Shown here piece after piece: positions 17,088 through 27,332 of a stretch of DNA of 64,000 nucleotides. Below the pieces are notes generated by a model, which was not told where the DNA came from, ran no database searches, and worked only from the letters and a program-made list of their open reading frames with translations. The DNA is from Pseudomonas wayambapalatensis (GTDB taxonomy: Bacteria; Pseudomonadota; Gammaproteobacteria; Pseudomonadales; Pseudomonadaceae). Location of the stretch: the NCBI GenBank assembly GCA_014268975.2, contig CP077096.1, positions 801,001 to 865,000 of the forward strand, in the 5' to 3' direction. The number at the start of each line of letters is the position of its first letter. The first letter of the stretch is position 1. The position numbers and the translations under genes are program-made.

Positions 17088-18485
17088 ATGAACGAGATTA
17101 CCAATCCCGAACAGCTCGACCTGCAAACCGCTGCCCTGAAGGTGCCGCCGCATTCCATCGAGGCCGAACAGGCTGTGCTCGGTGGCTTGATGCTGGATAA
17201 CAACGCCTGGGAGCGAGTGCTGGACCAGGTGTCCGATGGCGATTTCTACCGGCATGACCACCGCCTGATCTTCCGTGCCGTGCACAAGCTGGCCGATGCC
17301 AACCAGCCGTTCGACGTGGTCACCCTGCACGAGCAACTGGACAAGGAAGGCCTATCGACCCAGGTCGGTGGCCTGGCGTACCTGGCCGAGCTGGCCAAGA
17401 ACACTCCGTCGGTGGCCAACATCAAGGCCTACGCCGCGATCATCCGCGAGCGGGCGACGCTGCGCCAATTGATCAGCATCAGTACCGACATCGCCGACAA
17501 TGCCTTCAACCCGCAAGGGCGCAACGCCGAAGAGATTCTCGACGACGCCGAGCGGCAGATCTTCCAGATCGCCGAGGCGCGGCCCAAGACCGGTGGCCCG
17601 GTGGGGGTCAACGAGCTGTTGACCATGGCCATCGACCGCATCGACACCTTGTTCAACTCCGACAGCGACATCACCGGTGTGTCCACCGGCTTCACCGACC
17701 TGGACGAGAAGACCAGCGGCCTGCAGCCCGCCGACCTGATCATCGTCGCCGGCCGTCCGTCGATGGGCAAGACCACCTTCGCCATGAACCTGGTCGAGAA
17801 CGCGGTGCTGCGCAGCGACAAGGCCGTGCTGGTGTTCTCCCTCGAGATGCCTGGCGAATCGCTGATCATGCGTATGCTCTCGTCGCTGGGGCGCATCGAC
17901 CAGACCAAGGTCCGTTCCGGCCAGCTCGACGACGACGACTGGCCGCGCCTGACCTCGGCGGTCAATCTGCTCAATGACCGCAAGCTGTTCATCGACGACA
18001 CCGCCGGGATCAGCCCCTCGGAGATGCGTGCTCGTACCCGCCGCCTGGCGCGCGAGCACGGCGAGATCGCGCTGATCATGGTCGACTACCTGCAGCTGAT
18101 GCAGATCCCGGGCTCGGCTGGTGACAACCGGACCAACGAAATTTCCGAGATCTCGCGCTCGCTCAAGGCCCTGGCCAAGGAATTCAACTGCCCGGTCATC
18201 GCCCTGTCCCAGCTCAACCGCTCCCTGGAGCAGCGTCCGAACAAACGCCCGGTGAACTCCGACTTGCGTGAATCCGGTGCAATCGAGCAGGACGCCGACG
18301 TGATCATGTTCGTCTACCGTGACGAGGTGTATCACCCCGAGACCGAGCACAAGGGCGTGGCGGAAATCATCATCGGCAAGCAGCGTAACGGCCCGATCGG
18401 TTTTGTACGCCTGGCCTTCATCGGCAAGTACACCCGCTTCGAGAACCTCGCGCCGGGCATGTACAACTTCGACGACGACGAATAA
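17088..18485 (+). CDS. dnaB: Replicative DNA helicase DnaB
   Basis: 465-aa hexameric helicase that unwinds DNA at the replication fork. The N-terminal primase-interacting domain (PPHSIEAEQAVLGGLMLDN) and RecA-like domain with Walker A GRPSMGKTT near 222-230 are clear, as are the Walker-B strand (IALIMVDYLQLM) and the QRNGPIGFVRLAFIGKYTRFENL C-terminus. ATG at 17088 (MNEIT) is preferred; an in-frame GTG lies two codons earlier. No intein or insertion is present. A REP pair follows the stop. Confidence 0.98.
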   Translation: MNEITNPEQLDLQTAALKVPPHSIEAEQAVLGGLMLDNNAWERVLDQVSDGDFYRHDHRLIFRAVHKLADANQPFDVVTLHEQLDKEGLSTQVGGLAYLAELAKNTPSVANIKAYAAIIRERATLRQLISISTDIADNAFNPQGRNAEEILDDAERQIFQIAEARPKTGGPVGVNELLTMAIDRIDTLFNSDSDITGVSTGFTDLDEKTSGLQPADLIIVAGRPSMGKTTFAMNLVENAVLRSDKAVLVFSLEMPGESLIMRMLSSLGRIDQTKVRSGQLDDDDWPRLTSAVNLLNDRKLFIDDTAGISPSEMRARTRRLAREHGEIALIMVDYLQLMQIPGSAGDNRTNEISEISRSLKALAKEFNCPVIALSQLNRSLEQRPNKRPVNSDLRESGAIEQDADVIMFVYRDEVYHPETEHKGVAEIIIGKQRNGPIGFVRLAFIGKYTRFENLAPGMYNFDDDE

Positions 18486-18509
18486 CCACCCGGAACTGAA
18501 TCGGCCCCT

Positions 18510-18583
18510 CTGTGGGAGCGGGTTTACCCGCGAATGCGAGGTTGAACCCGCCATCGCATTCGCGGGTAAACCCGCTCCCACAG
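18510..18583. repeat. REP pair with 30-bp arms after dnaB
   Basis: A perfect inverted repeat (arms 18510-18539 and 18554-18583) of the REP form GTGGGAGCGGGTTTACCCGCGAA. It lies between dnaB and the ygiQ promoter and could end dnaB transcription. The remaining 117 bp of this gap carry the ygiQ promoter. Confidence 0.9.
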
Positions 18584-18649
18584 GGGGCGATGTTTTTCTG
18601 GGCGATCACTATGATTCCGACCACCACCGTCGGATTTGGTCAAAATTTG

Positions 18650-18658
18650 TGCTATATT
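18650..18658 (+). promoter_or_regulatory. Extended -10 promoter of the YgiQ gene
   Basis: TG-C-TATATT forms an extended -10 element about 43 bp before the ATG at 18701. No convincing -35 lies at 17-bp spacing. Confidence 0.45.
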
Positions 18659-18700
18659 CCGCGCCCGCGATTTCCCTGCACACCAGAACCGGTCACTGAC

Positions 18701-20998
<2,298 letters not shown>

Positions 20999-21020
20999 CC
21001 TCCAAGCCTGCATGGAGCAT

Positions 21021-21046
21021 TGTGGGGGCGAAGCGCTGCCCCCACA
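21021..21046. terminator. Hairpin between convergent ygiQ and LOG genes
   Basis: TGTGGGGGC and GCCCCCACA form a perfect 9-bp stem with an 8-base loop in the 64-bp gap between convergent genes. No long T-run follows, so it is a possible bidirectional terminator or a diverged REP-like element. Confidence 0.5.
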
Positions 21047-21062
21047 GGTTCTGTAAAAGCTG

Positions 21063-21650
21063 TCAATCAGGCTTGTGATCGACCCACTTCGGTGCCACCG
21101 GGGCGATGAAGCTGTCCATGCCATCGAGCAACTCATCCGCCCGCTGACCGAGCAACAGCATCGCCCGGTGCTGCGGTCGCACGAAACCTTCCTCGACGAT
21201 ATGGTCGAGGAAGCCGCCAAGCTTTTCATAGAAACCATTCACATCCAGCAGCCCCAGTGGCTTGGCGTGATAGCCCAGTTGGCCCCAGGTCCAGACTTCG
21301 AACAATTCCTCCAACGTACCCAGCCCACCCGGCAGGGCGATAAAGGCATCGCTGAGTTCGGCCATGCGCGCCTTGCGAGCATGCATGCCGTCGACCACTT
21401 CCAGGCGCGTCAACCCTTTGTGGCCAACCTCGGCGTCCATCAGGCTCTGCGGGATGATGCCGATGACTTCGCCACCTGCCGCCATGGCAGCATCGGCGAC
21501 GATGCCCATGAGGCCGACGGCGCCACCGCCGTAGACCAGGGTCAGGCCGCGGTGGGCGATGGCCTGGCCGAGGGCGATGGCGGCTTCACGATAGGCTGGG
21601 TTGGCGCCGATGCTGGCGCCGCAGAAGACACAGACGGAACGTACGGGCAT
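21063..21650 (-). CDS. LOG-family protein (nucleoside 5'-monophosphate phosphoribohydrolase)
   Basis: 195-aa Rossmann-like protein of the TIGR00730/LONELY GUY family. [11 protein letters not shown] and the signature [22 protein letters not shown] (PGGxGTxxE) are present. Plant and some bacterial members cleave cytokinin riboside monophosphates, and bacterial members can also act on AMP. It is transcribed toward ygiQ. Annotation as a lysine decarboxylase in older databases is not supported by its sequence. Confidence 0.92.
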   Translation of the reverse strand: MPVRSVCVFCGASIGANPAYREAAIALGQAIAHRGLTLVYGGGAVGLMGIVADAAMAAGGEVIGIIPQSLMDAEVGHKGLTRLEVVDGMHARKARMAELSDAFIALPGGLGTLEELFEVWTWGQLGYHAKPLGLLDVNGFYEKLGGFLDHIVEEGFVRPQHRAMLLLGQRADELLDGMDSFIAPVAPKWVDHKPD

Positions 21651-21736
21651 TGCTTATCTCCAGTGCAGTTCACCCGCTGCGCAGGCAGCGGGGCACACAG
21701 GGTAAGGCGCAATGGCGCGTGCTCCAAGCGTCGAAT

Positions 21737-21829
21737 TCACTCCGGTCGGGCGAACTCACAGACCGCAGCACCGGTTGCGCCGCACGCATAGGCAGCCAAC
21801 AGGCTGCGCATGAAATTTCCGAGATTCAT
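21737..21829 (-). CDS. Candidate 30-aa small protein
   Basis: Short frame MNLGNFMRSLLAAYACGATGAAVCEFARPE on the minus strand, preceded by a good GGAGC site with 6-7 base spacing (about 21836-21840). It lies between the LOG gene and the azurin promoter. The hydrophobic centre (SLLAAYACGATGAAVC) could insert in a membrane, and two cysteines are present. I do not recognise it. The ribosome-binding site and its own start argue for expression, but the length makes this weak. Confidence 0.35.
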   Translation of the reverse strand: MNLGNFMRSLLAAYACGATGAAVCEFARPE

Positions 21830-22022
21830 GGCACTTGCTCCTAAATGAGAGGTTGTCCCATCGTCTATCAAGCAGGCATGATGTGCTCTTAGATTGTTTG
21901 TATACAATCCATTGAACAATACTACTGGCTGGCTCATTGATGGCCCTTGACTCAAATCAGCAAGGGTCTGGCCGGTTTCAGGCAGTCTCGCAATTGATAA
22001 AACCCTGCCAAGGAGATTCACG

Positions 22023-22472
22023 ATGTTTGCGAAAGCTGTAGCGGTATCCCTGCTGACCCTCGCCAGCGCTTCTGTGTTCGCCGCCGAGTGCTCGGTGACC
22101 GTCGACTCGACTGACCAGATGTCCTTCAACACCAAGGAGTTCACCGTCGACAAGAGCTGCAAGGAGTTCACCGTCAAGCTGACCCACTCCGGCAGCCTGC
22201 CGAAGAACGTCATGGGTCACAACCTGGTGATCAGCAAGACCGCCGACATGCAGGCCATCGCCAACGAGGGCATGTCCCAAGGGCTGGACAAGGATTACAT
22301 CAAGGCTGACAACGCCGCGATCATCGCCCACACCAAGATGATCGGCGCGCCTGAGAAGGAAACCGAAGTGAAGTTCGATGCGACCAAGCTCGAAGCCGGT
22401 GGCGACTACAGCTTCTTCTGCACCTTCCCGGGCCACATCTCGATGATGAAGGGCAAGGTTGTCGTCAAGTAA
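22023..22472 (+). CDS. azu: Azurin precursor
   Basis: 149-aa periplasmic type-1 blue copper protein that shuttles electrons. Signal peptide about 1-20 (ending SVFA), mature start [13 protein letters not shown] as in other azurins. Copper ligands are visible: His in MGHNLVI and the Cys, His and Met of [16 protein letters not shown] lies before the ATG. A 36-bp-arm inverted repeat follows and separates it from the convergent nadE-pncB unit. Confidence 0.98.
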   Translation: MFAKAVAVSLLTLASASVFAAECSVTVDSTDQMSFNTKEFTVDKSCKEFTVKLTHSGSLPKNVMGHNLVISKTADMQAIANEGMSQGLDKDYIKADNAAIIAHTKMIGAPEKETEVKFDATKLEAGGDYSFFCTFPGHISMMKGKVVVK

Positions 22473-22501
22473 TGACAGCTGTGTAGGGCCTTAGGGCCCC
22501 A

Positions 22502-22583
22502 TTCGCGGGCAAGCCCGCTCCCACAGGTTGTTCACTGCCATTGAGAACAGTGAACAACCTGTGGGAGCGGGCTTGCCCGCGAA
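22502..22583. repeat. REP-based inverted repeat with 36-bp arms between azu and nadE
   Basis: Arms 22502-22537 and 22548-22583 are perfectly complementary with a 10-base loop. Each arm is a full REP (TTCGCGGGCAAGCCCGCTCC...) plus a non-REP extension (GGTTGTTCACTG) that is also mirrored. It lies at the convergent ends of azu and nadE and would serve as a bidirectional terminator or mRNA-stabilising hairpin. Confidence 0.9.
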
Positions 22584-22588
22584 GCTTT

Positions 22589-23416
22589 TTATGGGGCGAA
22601 CGGCAGTTCGCGCTTGTGCTGGGTCTTGCGGTAGGTGGCGACGATGATGTCGAACGCTGCCTGGTCAACCGGCTGCCCATGCAGGAAGGCATCGATCTGC
22701 TGATAGGTCACGCCATGTGATGCCTCGTCCGGCTTGCCTGGTTCCAGGTCTTCCAGGTCTGCAGTTGGCACCTTCTCCACCAGCGATTCCGGCGCACCGA
22801 AGCTGCGCGCGATCGCCCGCACCTGGTTCTTCACCAGCCCGCTCAGCGGCGCCAGGTCACAGGCACCATCACCGAACTTGGTAAAGAAGCCCATCACCGC
22901 CTCGGCGGCGTGGTCGGTGCCGATCACCAGGCCTGCGCGCGCGCCAGCGATGGTGTACTGGGCGACCATGCGGGTGCGCGCCTTGACGTTGCCAACGACG
23001 AAGTCGACCAGGGTCGGCGAGCCGTTCTTCAGCTCCACCACTTCGGCGGCCAGGGCTCGGACGGCCGGGGCGATATCGACGGTGTGCACTTCGTCTGCCT
23101 TGATCACCTCCAGGCAGGCCTGGGCGTCGTGTTCGTCGTGCTGCACCTGGTAGGGCAGGCGTACGGCGATGAAGGTGTAGGCCTTGTCGCCGGTCTCCGC
23201 GCGCAGCTCATTGACGGCGCGCTGGGCGAGCAGGGCGGCGGTCAGCGAATCGACGCCGCCGCTGATGCCCAGCACCAGGGTCTTGAGTCGGGCGTTGGCC
23301 AGGCAGTCCTTGATGAAGGCCACGCGCCGGGCCACTTCCTTCTCGAGCGCGGCGGCGTCGGCGAAGGGTGGCTGTACCTTGAGCGCCTTGGCAATCTCTT
23401 GCTGAACGGCTTGCAT
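22589..23416 (-). CDS. nadE: NH3-dependent NAD+ synthetase
   Basis: 275-aa cytoplasmic enzyme that amidates deamido-NAD+ with ammonia and ATP, the last step of NAD synthesis. [16 protein letters not shown] is the ATP-pyrophosphatase P-loop; [29 protein letters not shown] and [17 protein letters not shown] are family blocks. There is no glutaminase domain, so free ammonia is used. Only 3 bp separate it from pncB upstream, forming an NAD-salvage operon. Confidence 0.96.
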   Translation of the reverse strand: MQAVQQEIAKALKVQPPFADAAALEKEVARRVAFIKDCLANARLKTLVLGISGGVDSLTAALLAQRAVNELRAETGDKAYTFIAVRLPYQVQHDEHDAQACLEVIKADEVHTVDIAPAVRALAAEVVELKNGSPTLVDFVVGNVKARTRMVAQYTIAGARAGLVIGTDHAAEAVMGFFTKFGDGACDLAPLSGLVKNQVRAIARSFGAPESLVEKVPTADLEDLEPGKPDEASHGVTYQQIDAFLHGQPVDQAAFDIIVATYRKTQHKRELPFAP

Positions 23417-23419
23417 GGG

Positions 23420-24625
23420 TTACTCCTTGCTAGGGACTTTGAATACGTGACGCAGGTAGGCGACGAAGTTCTCGTCGCGGCATTGGGTCTTGGCGGCTTC
23501 GTCGGAAATCTTCGCCACTGGCGAGCCGTTGCAGTCGGTCATTTTAAGCACGATGCTCATCGGCGCCACACCCGGGATGTCACAGGTCAGGTTGGTGCCG
23601 ATGCCGAAGCTGACATTGATGCGGCCGCGCAGTGCGCGGAAGATCTGCAGGGTGCGCGGCAGGTCCAGGCCATCGGAGAACACCAGGGTCTTGGTCATCG
23701 GATCGATCCCCAGCTTGCGATAGTGCGCGATGGCCTTTTCCGCCCAGGCCACCGGCTCGCCCGAATCGTGGCGCAGGCCGTCGAAGAGCTTGGCGAAGTA
23801 CAGGTCGAAGTCGCCGAGGAACGCATCCATGGTGATGCAGTCGGTCAGGGCGATGCCGAGCAGCCCGCGGTACTCGCGTACCCAGCAGTCCAGCGCGGCG
23901 ATCTGGCTGTCGATCAGCCGCGGGCCGAGCTGCTGGTGGGCCATGATCCATTCATGGGCCATGGTGCCGAGCGGCTTGATATCCAGTTTCCATGCCAGGT
24001 CGACGTTGCTGGTGCCGACGAAGCGTGCCGGGAAGTCATCGCGCATCACCCGTACCACCTCTTCCTGCACGCGGCTCGAGAAGCGTCGGCGGGTACCGAA
24101 GTCGGCGACTTGCAGGGCGCTCAGCTCCTCTTCACTGGCATTGGCGCGCAACCAGTCGAACTTGCGATAGAGCTGGTCGCGCGCAGCGTTCAGGCGCATC
24201 TGCGGATGCAGGGCGCGGTTGCGCACTTCGCTGATGATCGCCAGCAGCGGCACCTCGAACAGGATCACGTGCAGCCACGGGCCGCGCAGGCGCAGGAACA
24301 ACTGGTCGTGCTCGATGCCGATGCGCACATAGCGCAGGTTGAAGCGGAACAGGCCGAGAAAGCGCAGGAAGTCGGGCTTGAGGAAGCTGATGCGTTCGAG
24401 GAAGGTCAGTTGGCCGTCGTCGAGGGTGAGGTCGGCCAGCCGTTCGATCTGCCGGCGGATTTCACCCAGATAGGGGCGCAGGTCTTCGCCGTTGCGGCAG
24501 CGGAATTCCCATTCCACGTCGGCGTCCGGGTAGTTGTGCAGGACGCCCTGCATCATGGTGAGCTTGTAGAAGTCGGTGTCGAGCAGGTTATGCACGATGC
24601 GCTCGGCGAATGCGCTCTCGCTCAT
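23420..24625 (-). CDS. pncB: Nicotinate phosphoribosyltransferase
   Basis: 401-aa enzyme that makes nicotinate mononucleotide from nicotinate and PRPP in the Preiss-Handler salvage route. [23 protein letters not shown] at the N-terminus and [13 protein letters not shown] (with the His that is phosphorylated in the family) are diagnostic. The ATG at 24625 ([18 protein letters not shown]) is chosen; the open frame up to 24790 runs into a REP element. First gene of pncB-nadE. Confidence 0.96.
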   Translation of the reverse strand: MSESAFAERIVHNLLDTDFYKLTMMQGVLHNYPDADVEWEFRCRNGEDLRPYLGEIRRQIERLADLTLDDGQLTFLERISFLKPDFLRFLGLFRFNLRYVRIGIEHDQLFLRLRGPWLHVILFEVPLLAIISEVRNRALHPQMRLNAARDQLYRKFDWLRANASEEELSALQVADFGTRRRFSSRVQEEVVRVMRDDFPARFVGTSNVDLAWKLDIKPLGTMAHEWIMAHQQLGPRLIDSQIAALDCWVREYRGLLGIALTDCITMDAFLGDFDLYFAKLFDGLRHDSGEPVAWAEKAIAHYRKLGIDPMTKTLVFSDGLDLPRTLQIFRALRGRINVSFGIGTNLTCDIPGVAPMSIVLKMTDCNGSPVAKISDEAAKTQCRDENFVAYLRHVFKVPSKE

Positions 24626-24700
24626 CAAAAAGGCTCCGGAAGCAGCGAATGGCGGACATTGTGCCAGCCTTTTGGGTGTTGTGGTGTCTGGGCTGGCCTC

Positions 24701-24753
24701 TTCGCGGGCAAGCTCGCTCCTACAGAGGAGTGGGAGCGGGCTTGCCCGTGAAG
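24701..24753. repeat. REP pair upstream of pncB
   Basis: Two opposed REP copies (TTCGCGGGCAAGCTCGCTCC and GTGGGAGCGGGCTTGCCCGTGAA), each slightly diverged, lie between divergent pncB and livK. Confidence 0.8.
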
Positions 24754-25119
24754 GGGTCAGAACCGCCAGATCGGGTGTTTTTCCGTGCACCAGCTAGCCT
24801 TCAAACAGTGCTGCCTGTAGCAGTGACGCACCAGCGGTGTGCACTTCGGTGACGTCCACTGTTACAGGGCGGTTGCACGTAAACACTTGCGAGGGTTGCA
24901 ATGATGGCACCTTGCGGTTGCTCCTTTGTTTTGCGTTCAGTGGCGCCTGCCCTGTGGCAGACGGTTGCACGCTCAATAAAGAAACGACCGCCGGAGGTCT
25001 GCAGTGGCCCAGCGAAGTGTGTTTTCCCGGAAGACAAAACTGATGGCACGGCCCTTGCTCGGAGCACAGGGTTGATGAAGTTGTAGTGCCAACTAAAAAA
25101 ACTCTAGGAGCACCACCTC
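24754..25119. other. Non-coding region upstream of livK
   Basis: Together with the REP pair this makes a 494-bp divergent gap between pncB and livK. I see no convincing coding frame: the short open frames lack ribosome-binding sites and family resemblance. It should hold the livK promoter and a leader that ends with AGGAG shortly before the ATG at 25120. The length leaves room for Lrp- or BraR-like control sites, which I cannot pinpoint. Confidence 0.5.
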
Positions 25120-26256
25120 ATGTCGCAGACGTTTTACAAGAAAGGTTTCCTGGCACTGGCCGTGGCTACGGCACTGGGTGTTTCTTCGTACGTACAGGCC
25201 GACGTAAAGATCGGCGTAGCGGGCCCGATGACCGGCGCCAACGCAGCGTTTGGCGAGCAATACATGAAGGGCGCCCAGGCGGCAGCCGATGTGGTCAACA
25301 AGGCTGGCGGCATCAACGGCGAGAAGATCGTCCTGGTCAAGGGCGATGACGCGTGCGAGCCGAAGCAGGCCGTGGCCGTGGCCAACCGCCTGGTCGATCA
25401 GGACAAGGTGATCGGCGTGGTCGGACACTTCTGCTCCTCCAACACCATTCCCGCTTCCGAGGTGTACGACGAAGCCGGCGTCATCGCGATCACCCCCGGG
25501 TCGACCAACCCGCAGGTCACCGAGCGCGGCCTGTCGGCCATGTTCCGCATGTGCGGTCGTGACGACCAGCAGGGCATCGTCGCCGGCGACTACATCGTCG
25601 ATGTGCTCAAGGGCAAGAAGGTCGCGGTCCTGCACGACAAGGACACCTATGGCCAGGGCCTGGCCGATGCGACCAAGGCGCAGCTCGAGAAGCGCGGCGT
25701 CAAGCCTGTGCTGTACGAAGGCCTGACCCGTGGCGAGAAGGACTTCAGTGCCGTGGTCACCAAGATCCGCTCCACCGGCGCCGACGTCGTCTACTTCGGC
25801 GGGCTGCACCCGGAAGCCGGTCCGCTGGTGCGCCAGCTGCGCGAGCAGGGCCTGAAGGACGTCAAGTTCATGTCCGACGACGGTATCGTCACCGACGAAC
25901 TGGTGGCCACCGCAGGCGGTGCGCAGTACACCGACGGCGTGTACATGACCTTTGGTGCCGACCCGCGCCTGCTGCCAGACAGCAAGGCGGTGGTCGAGGA
26001 GTTCCGCAAGGCCGGCACCGAGCCTGAGGGCTACACCTTGTACGCCTACGCCTCGGTCCAGGCGCTGGCCGCCGCGTTCAACGGCGCCAAGTCGAACAAG
26101 GGCGAAGACGCCGCCAAGTGGCTCAAGGCCAATCCGGTCAAGACCGTCATGGGCGAGAAGAAGTGGGACAGCAAGGGCGACCTGACCGTCTCCGACTACG
26201 TGGTCTACCAGTGGGATGCCAACGGCAAGTACCACCAGCTGGAAAAACAAAAATAA
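25120..26256 (+). CDS. livK: Branched-chain amino acid ABC transporter, periplasmic binding protein
   Basis: 378-aa periplasmic binding protein (LivK/BraC) for leucine, isoleucine, valine and related amino acids. Signal peptide about 1-27 (ending VQA), then DVKIGVAGPMTGANAAFGEQYMKG, the typical ligand-binding start. A conserved disulfide pair (DDACEPKQ and GHFCSS) is present. It is separated from livH by 159 bp holding a hairpin, which would let binding protein be made in excess of the membrane parts. Confidence 0.97.
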   Translation: MSQTFYKKGFLALAVATALGVSSYVQADVKIGVAGPMTGANAAFGEQYMKGAQAAADVVNKAGGINGEKIVLVKGDDACEPKQAVAVANRLVDQDKVIGVVGHFCSSNTIPASEVYDEAGVIAITPGSTNPQVTERGLSAMFRMCGRDDQQGIVAGDYIVDVLKGKKVAVLHDKDTYGQGLADATKAQLEKRGVKPVLYEGLTRGEKDFSAVVTKIRSTGADVVYFGGLHPEAGPLVRQLREQGLKDVKFMSDDGIVTDELVATAGGAQYTDGVYMTFGADPRLLPDSKAVVEEFRKAGTEPEGYTLYAYASVQALAAAFNGAKSNKGEDAAKWLKANPVKTVMGEKKWDSKGDLTVSDYVVYQWDANGKYHQLEKQK

Positions 26257-26259
26257 CAA
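26246..26259 (+). promoter_or_regulatory. Tandem AAnAAnAA motifs at the livK stop codon
   Basis: AACAAAAA (26246-26253) and AATAACAA (26252-26259) overlap at the end of livK. Both fit the A-rich motif bound by Hfq with Crc in catabolite repression of pseudomonads, and amino-acid uptake genes are known targets. Such motifs normally lie near a start codon, so function at this position is doubtful. Confidence 0.3.
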
Positions 26260-26268
26260 TGGCTTGAA

Positions 26269-26293
26269 GCCCGGTCGCCTTGGCGCACCGGGC
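26269..26293 (+). terminator. Hairpin after livK (attenuator or mRNA stabiliser)
   Basis: GCCCGGT and ACCGGGC form a 7-bp stem, and the inner CGCC/GGCG can extend it. A GC palindrome (GGGCCGCGGCCC) follows. There is no T-run, so partial termination or 3' protection of livK mRNA is more likely than full termination. Confidence 0.5.
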
Positions 26294-26389
26294 CGCGGCC
26301 CCGCGGTATTTGTACTTTATCCGTAGATCTGCACAGTCCTGCGCGGCGAGGGACGCTCTACCCTTGCCCCCGCCGTGGTCGGCGCTCGT

Positions 26390-26412
26390 GCAATCTCAAT
26401 AGGTGAGATTGC
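26390..26412 (+). promoter_or_regulatory. 9-bp hairpin covering the livH ribosome-binding site
   Basis: GCAATCTCA (26390-26398) is the perfect complement of TGAGATTGC (26404-26412), with a five-base loop. The livH ribosome-binding sequence AGGTGAG (26401-26407) lies half in the loop and half in the stem, and the ATG is only three bases after the hairpin. The structure could limit translation of livH and the coupled genes. Confidence 0.55.
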
Positions 26413-26415
26413 GTT

Positions 26416-27330
26416 ATGGATGGTATTTTCCTGCAGCAACTGATCAATGGGCTGACCCTCGGGTCTGTCTATGGTCTGATCGCCATCGGCTACACAATGG
26501 TCTATGGCATCATCGGCATGATCAACTTCGCGCACGGCGAGGTGTATATGATCTCCGCGTATCTCGCGGCGATCAGCCTGGCATTGCTGGCCTACTTCGG
26601 TATCGAATCCTTCCCGCTGCTGATGCTTGGCACGCTGTTGTTCACCATTGTCGTCACCGGTGTCTATGGCTTCACCATCGAGCGCATCGCCTACAAGCCG
26701 CTGCGCAACTCCACTCGCCTGGCTCCGCTGATCAGCGCCATCGGCATCTCGCTGATCCTGCAGAACTACGCGCAGCTCAGCCAGGGCGCGCGTCAACAAG
26801 GCGTACCGACCCTGCTCGAAGGCGCCTGGCGCGTCGATATCGGCACCGGCTTCGTCCAGCTCACCTACACCAAGATCTTCATCCTGGTTGCCGCCTTCGT
26901 CGGCATGGGCCTGCTCACCTACGTGATCAAGTACACCAAGCTCGGGCGCATGTGCCGCGCCACCCAGCAGGACCGCAAGATGGCGTCGATCCTCGGGATC
27001 AACACCGACCGCGTGATCTCCTATGTGTTCGTCATCGGTGCGGTGATGGCGGCGCTGGCGGGTGTGCTGATCACCATGAACTACGGCACCTTCGACTTCT
27101 ACGCGGGCTTCATCATCGGCATCAAGGCGTTCACTGCCGCGGTGCTCGGGGGCATCGGCTCGTTGCCGGGTGCCATGCTCGGCGGGATCATCCTGGGCAT
27201 CTCCGAATCGCTGTTCTCTGGCCTGGTCAACTCCGACTACAAGGACGTGTTCAGCTTCTCGCTGTTGGTGATGATCCTCATCTTCCGTCCACAAGGCCTG
27301 CTCGGTCGCCCGCTCGTGGCTAAGGTGTGA
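26416..27330 (+). CDS. livH: Branched-chain amino acid ABC transporter permease LivH
   Basis: 304-aa inner-membrane permease with about eight helices, one half of the LIV channel. GLTLGSVYGLIAIGYTMVYGIIGMINFAHGEVYM is the family N-terminus and AVLGGIGSLPGAMLGGIILG the ATPase-contact region. Its stop nearly touches the livM start, so the genes are translationally linked. A hairpin overlaps its ribosome-binding site. Confidence 0.97.
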   Translation: MDGIFLQQLINGLTLGSVYGLIAIGYTMVYGIIGMINFAHGEVYMISAYLAAISLALLAYFGIESFPLLMLGTLLFTIVVTGVYGFTIERIAYKPLRNSTRLAPLISAIGISLILQNYAQLSQGARQQGVPTLLEGAWRVDIGTGFVQLTYTKIFILVAAFVGMGLLTYVIKYTKLGRMCRATQQDRKMASILGINTDRVISYVFVIGAVMAALAGVLITMNYGTFDFYAGFIIGIKAFTAAVLGGIGSLPGAMLGGIILGISESLFSGLVNSDYKDVFSFSLLVMILIFRPQGLLGRPLVAKV

Positions 27331-27332
27331 TC

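Noticed and set aside
22910..24751. 613-codon plus-strand frame
   Set aside because: Antisense to nadE and pncB, both of which show full family motifs.
25095..25119. Crc/Hfq target at the livK ribosome-binding site
   Set aside because: The A-run just before the Shine-Dalgarno site is seven A long and flanked by C/T, so no full AAnAAnAA match is formed.
24754..25119. Short open frames of 60-90 codons upstream of livK
   Set aside because: No ribosome-binding sites, no family resemblance, and they overlap on both strands; treated as promoter/leader DNA.
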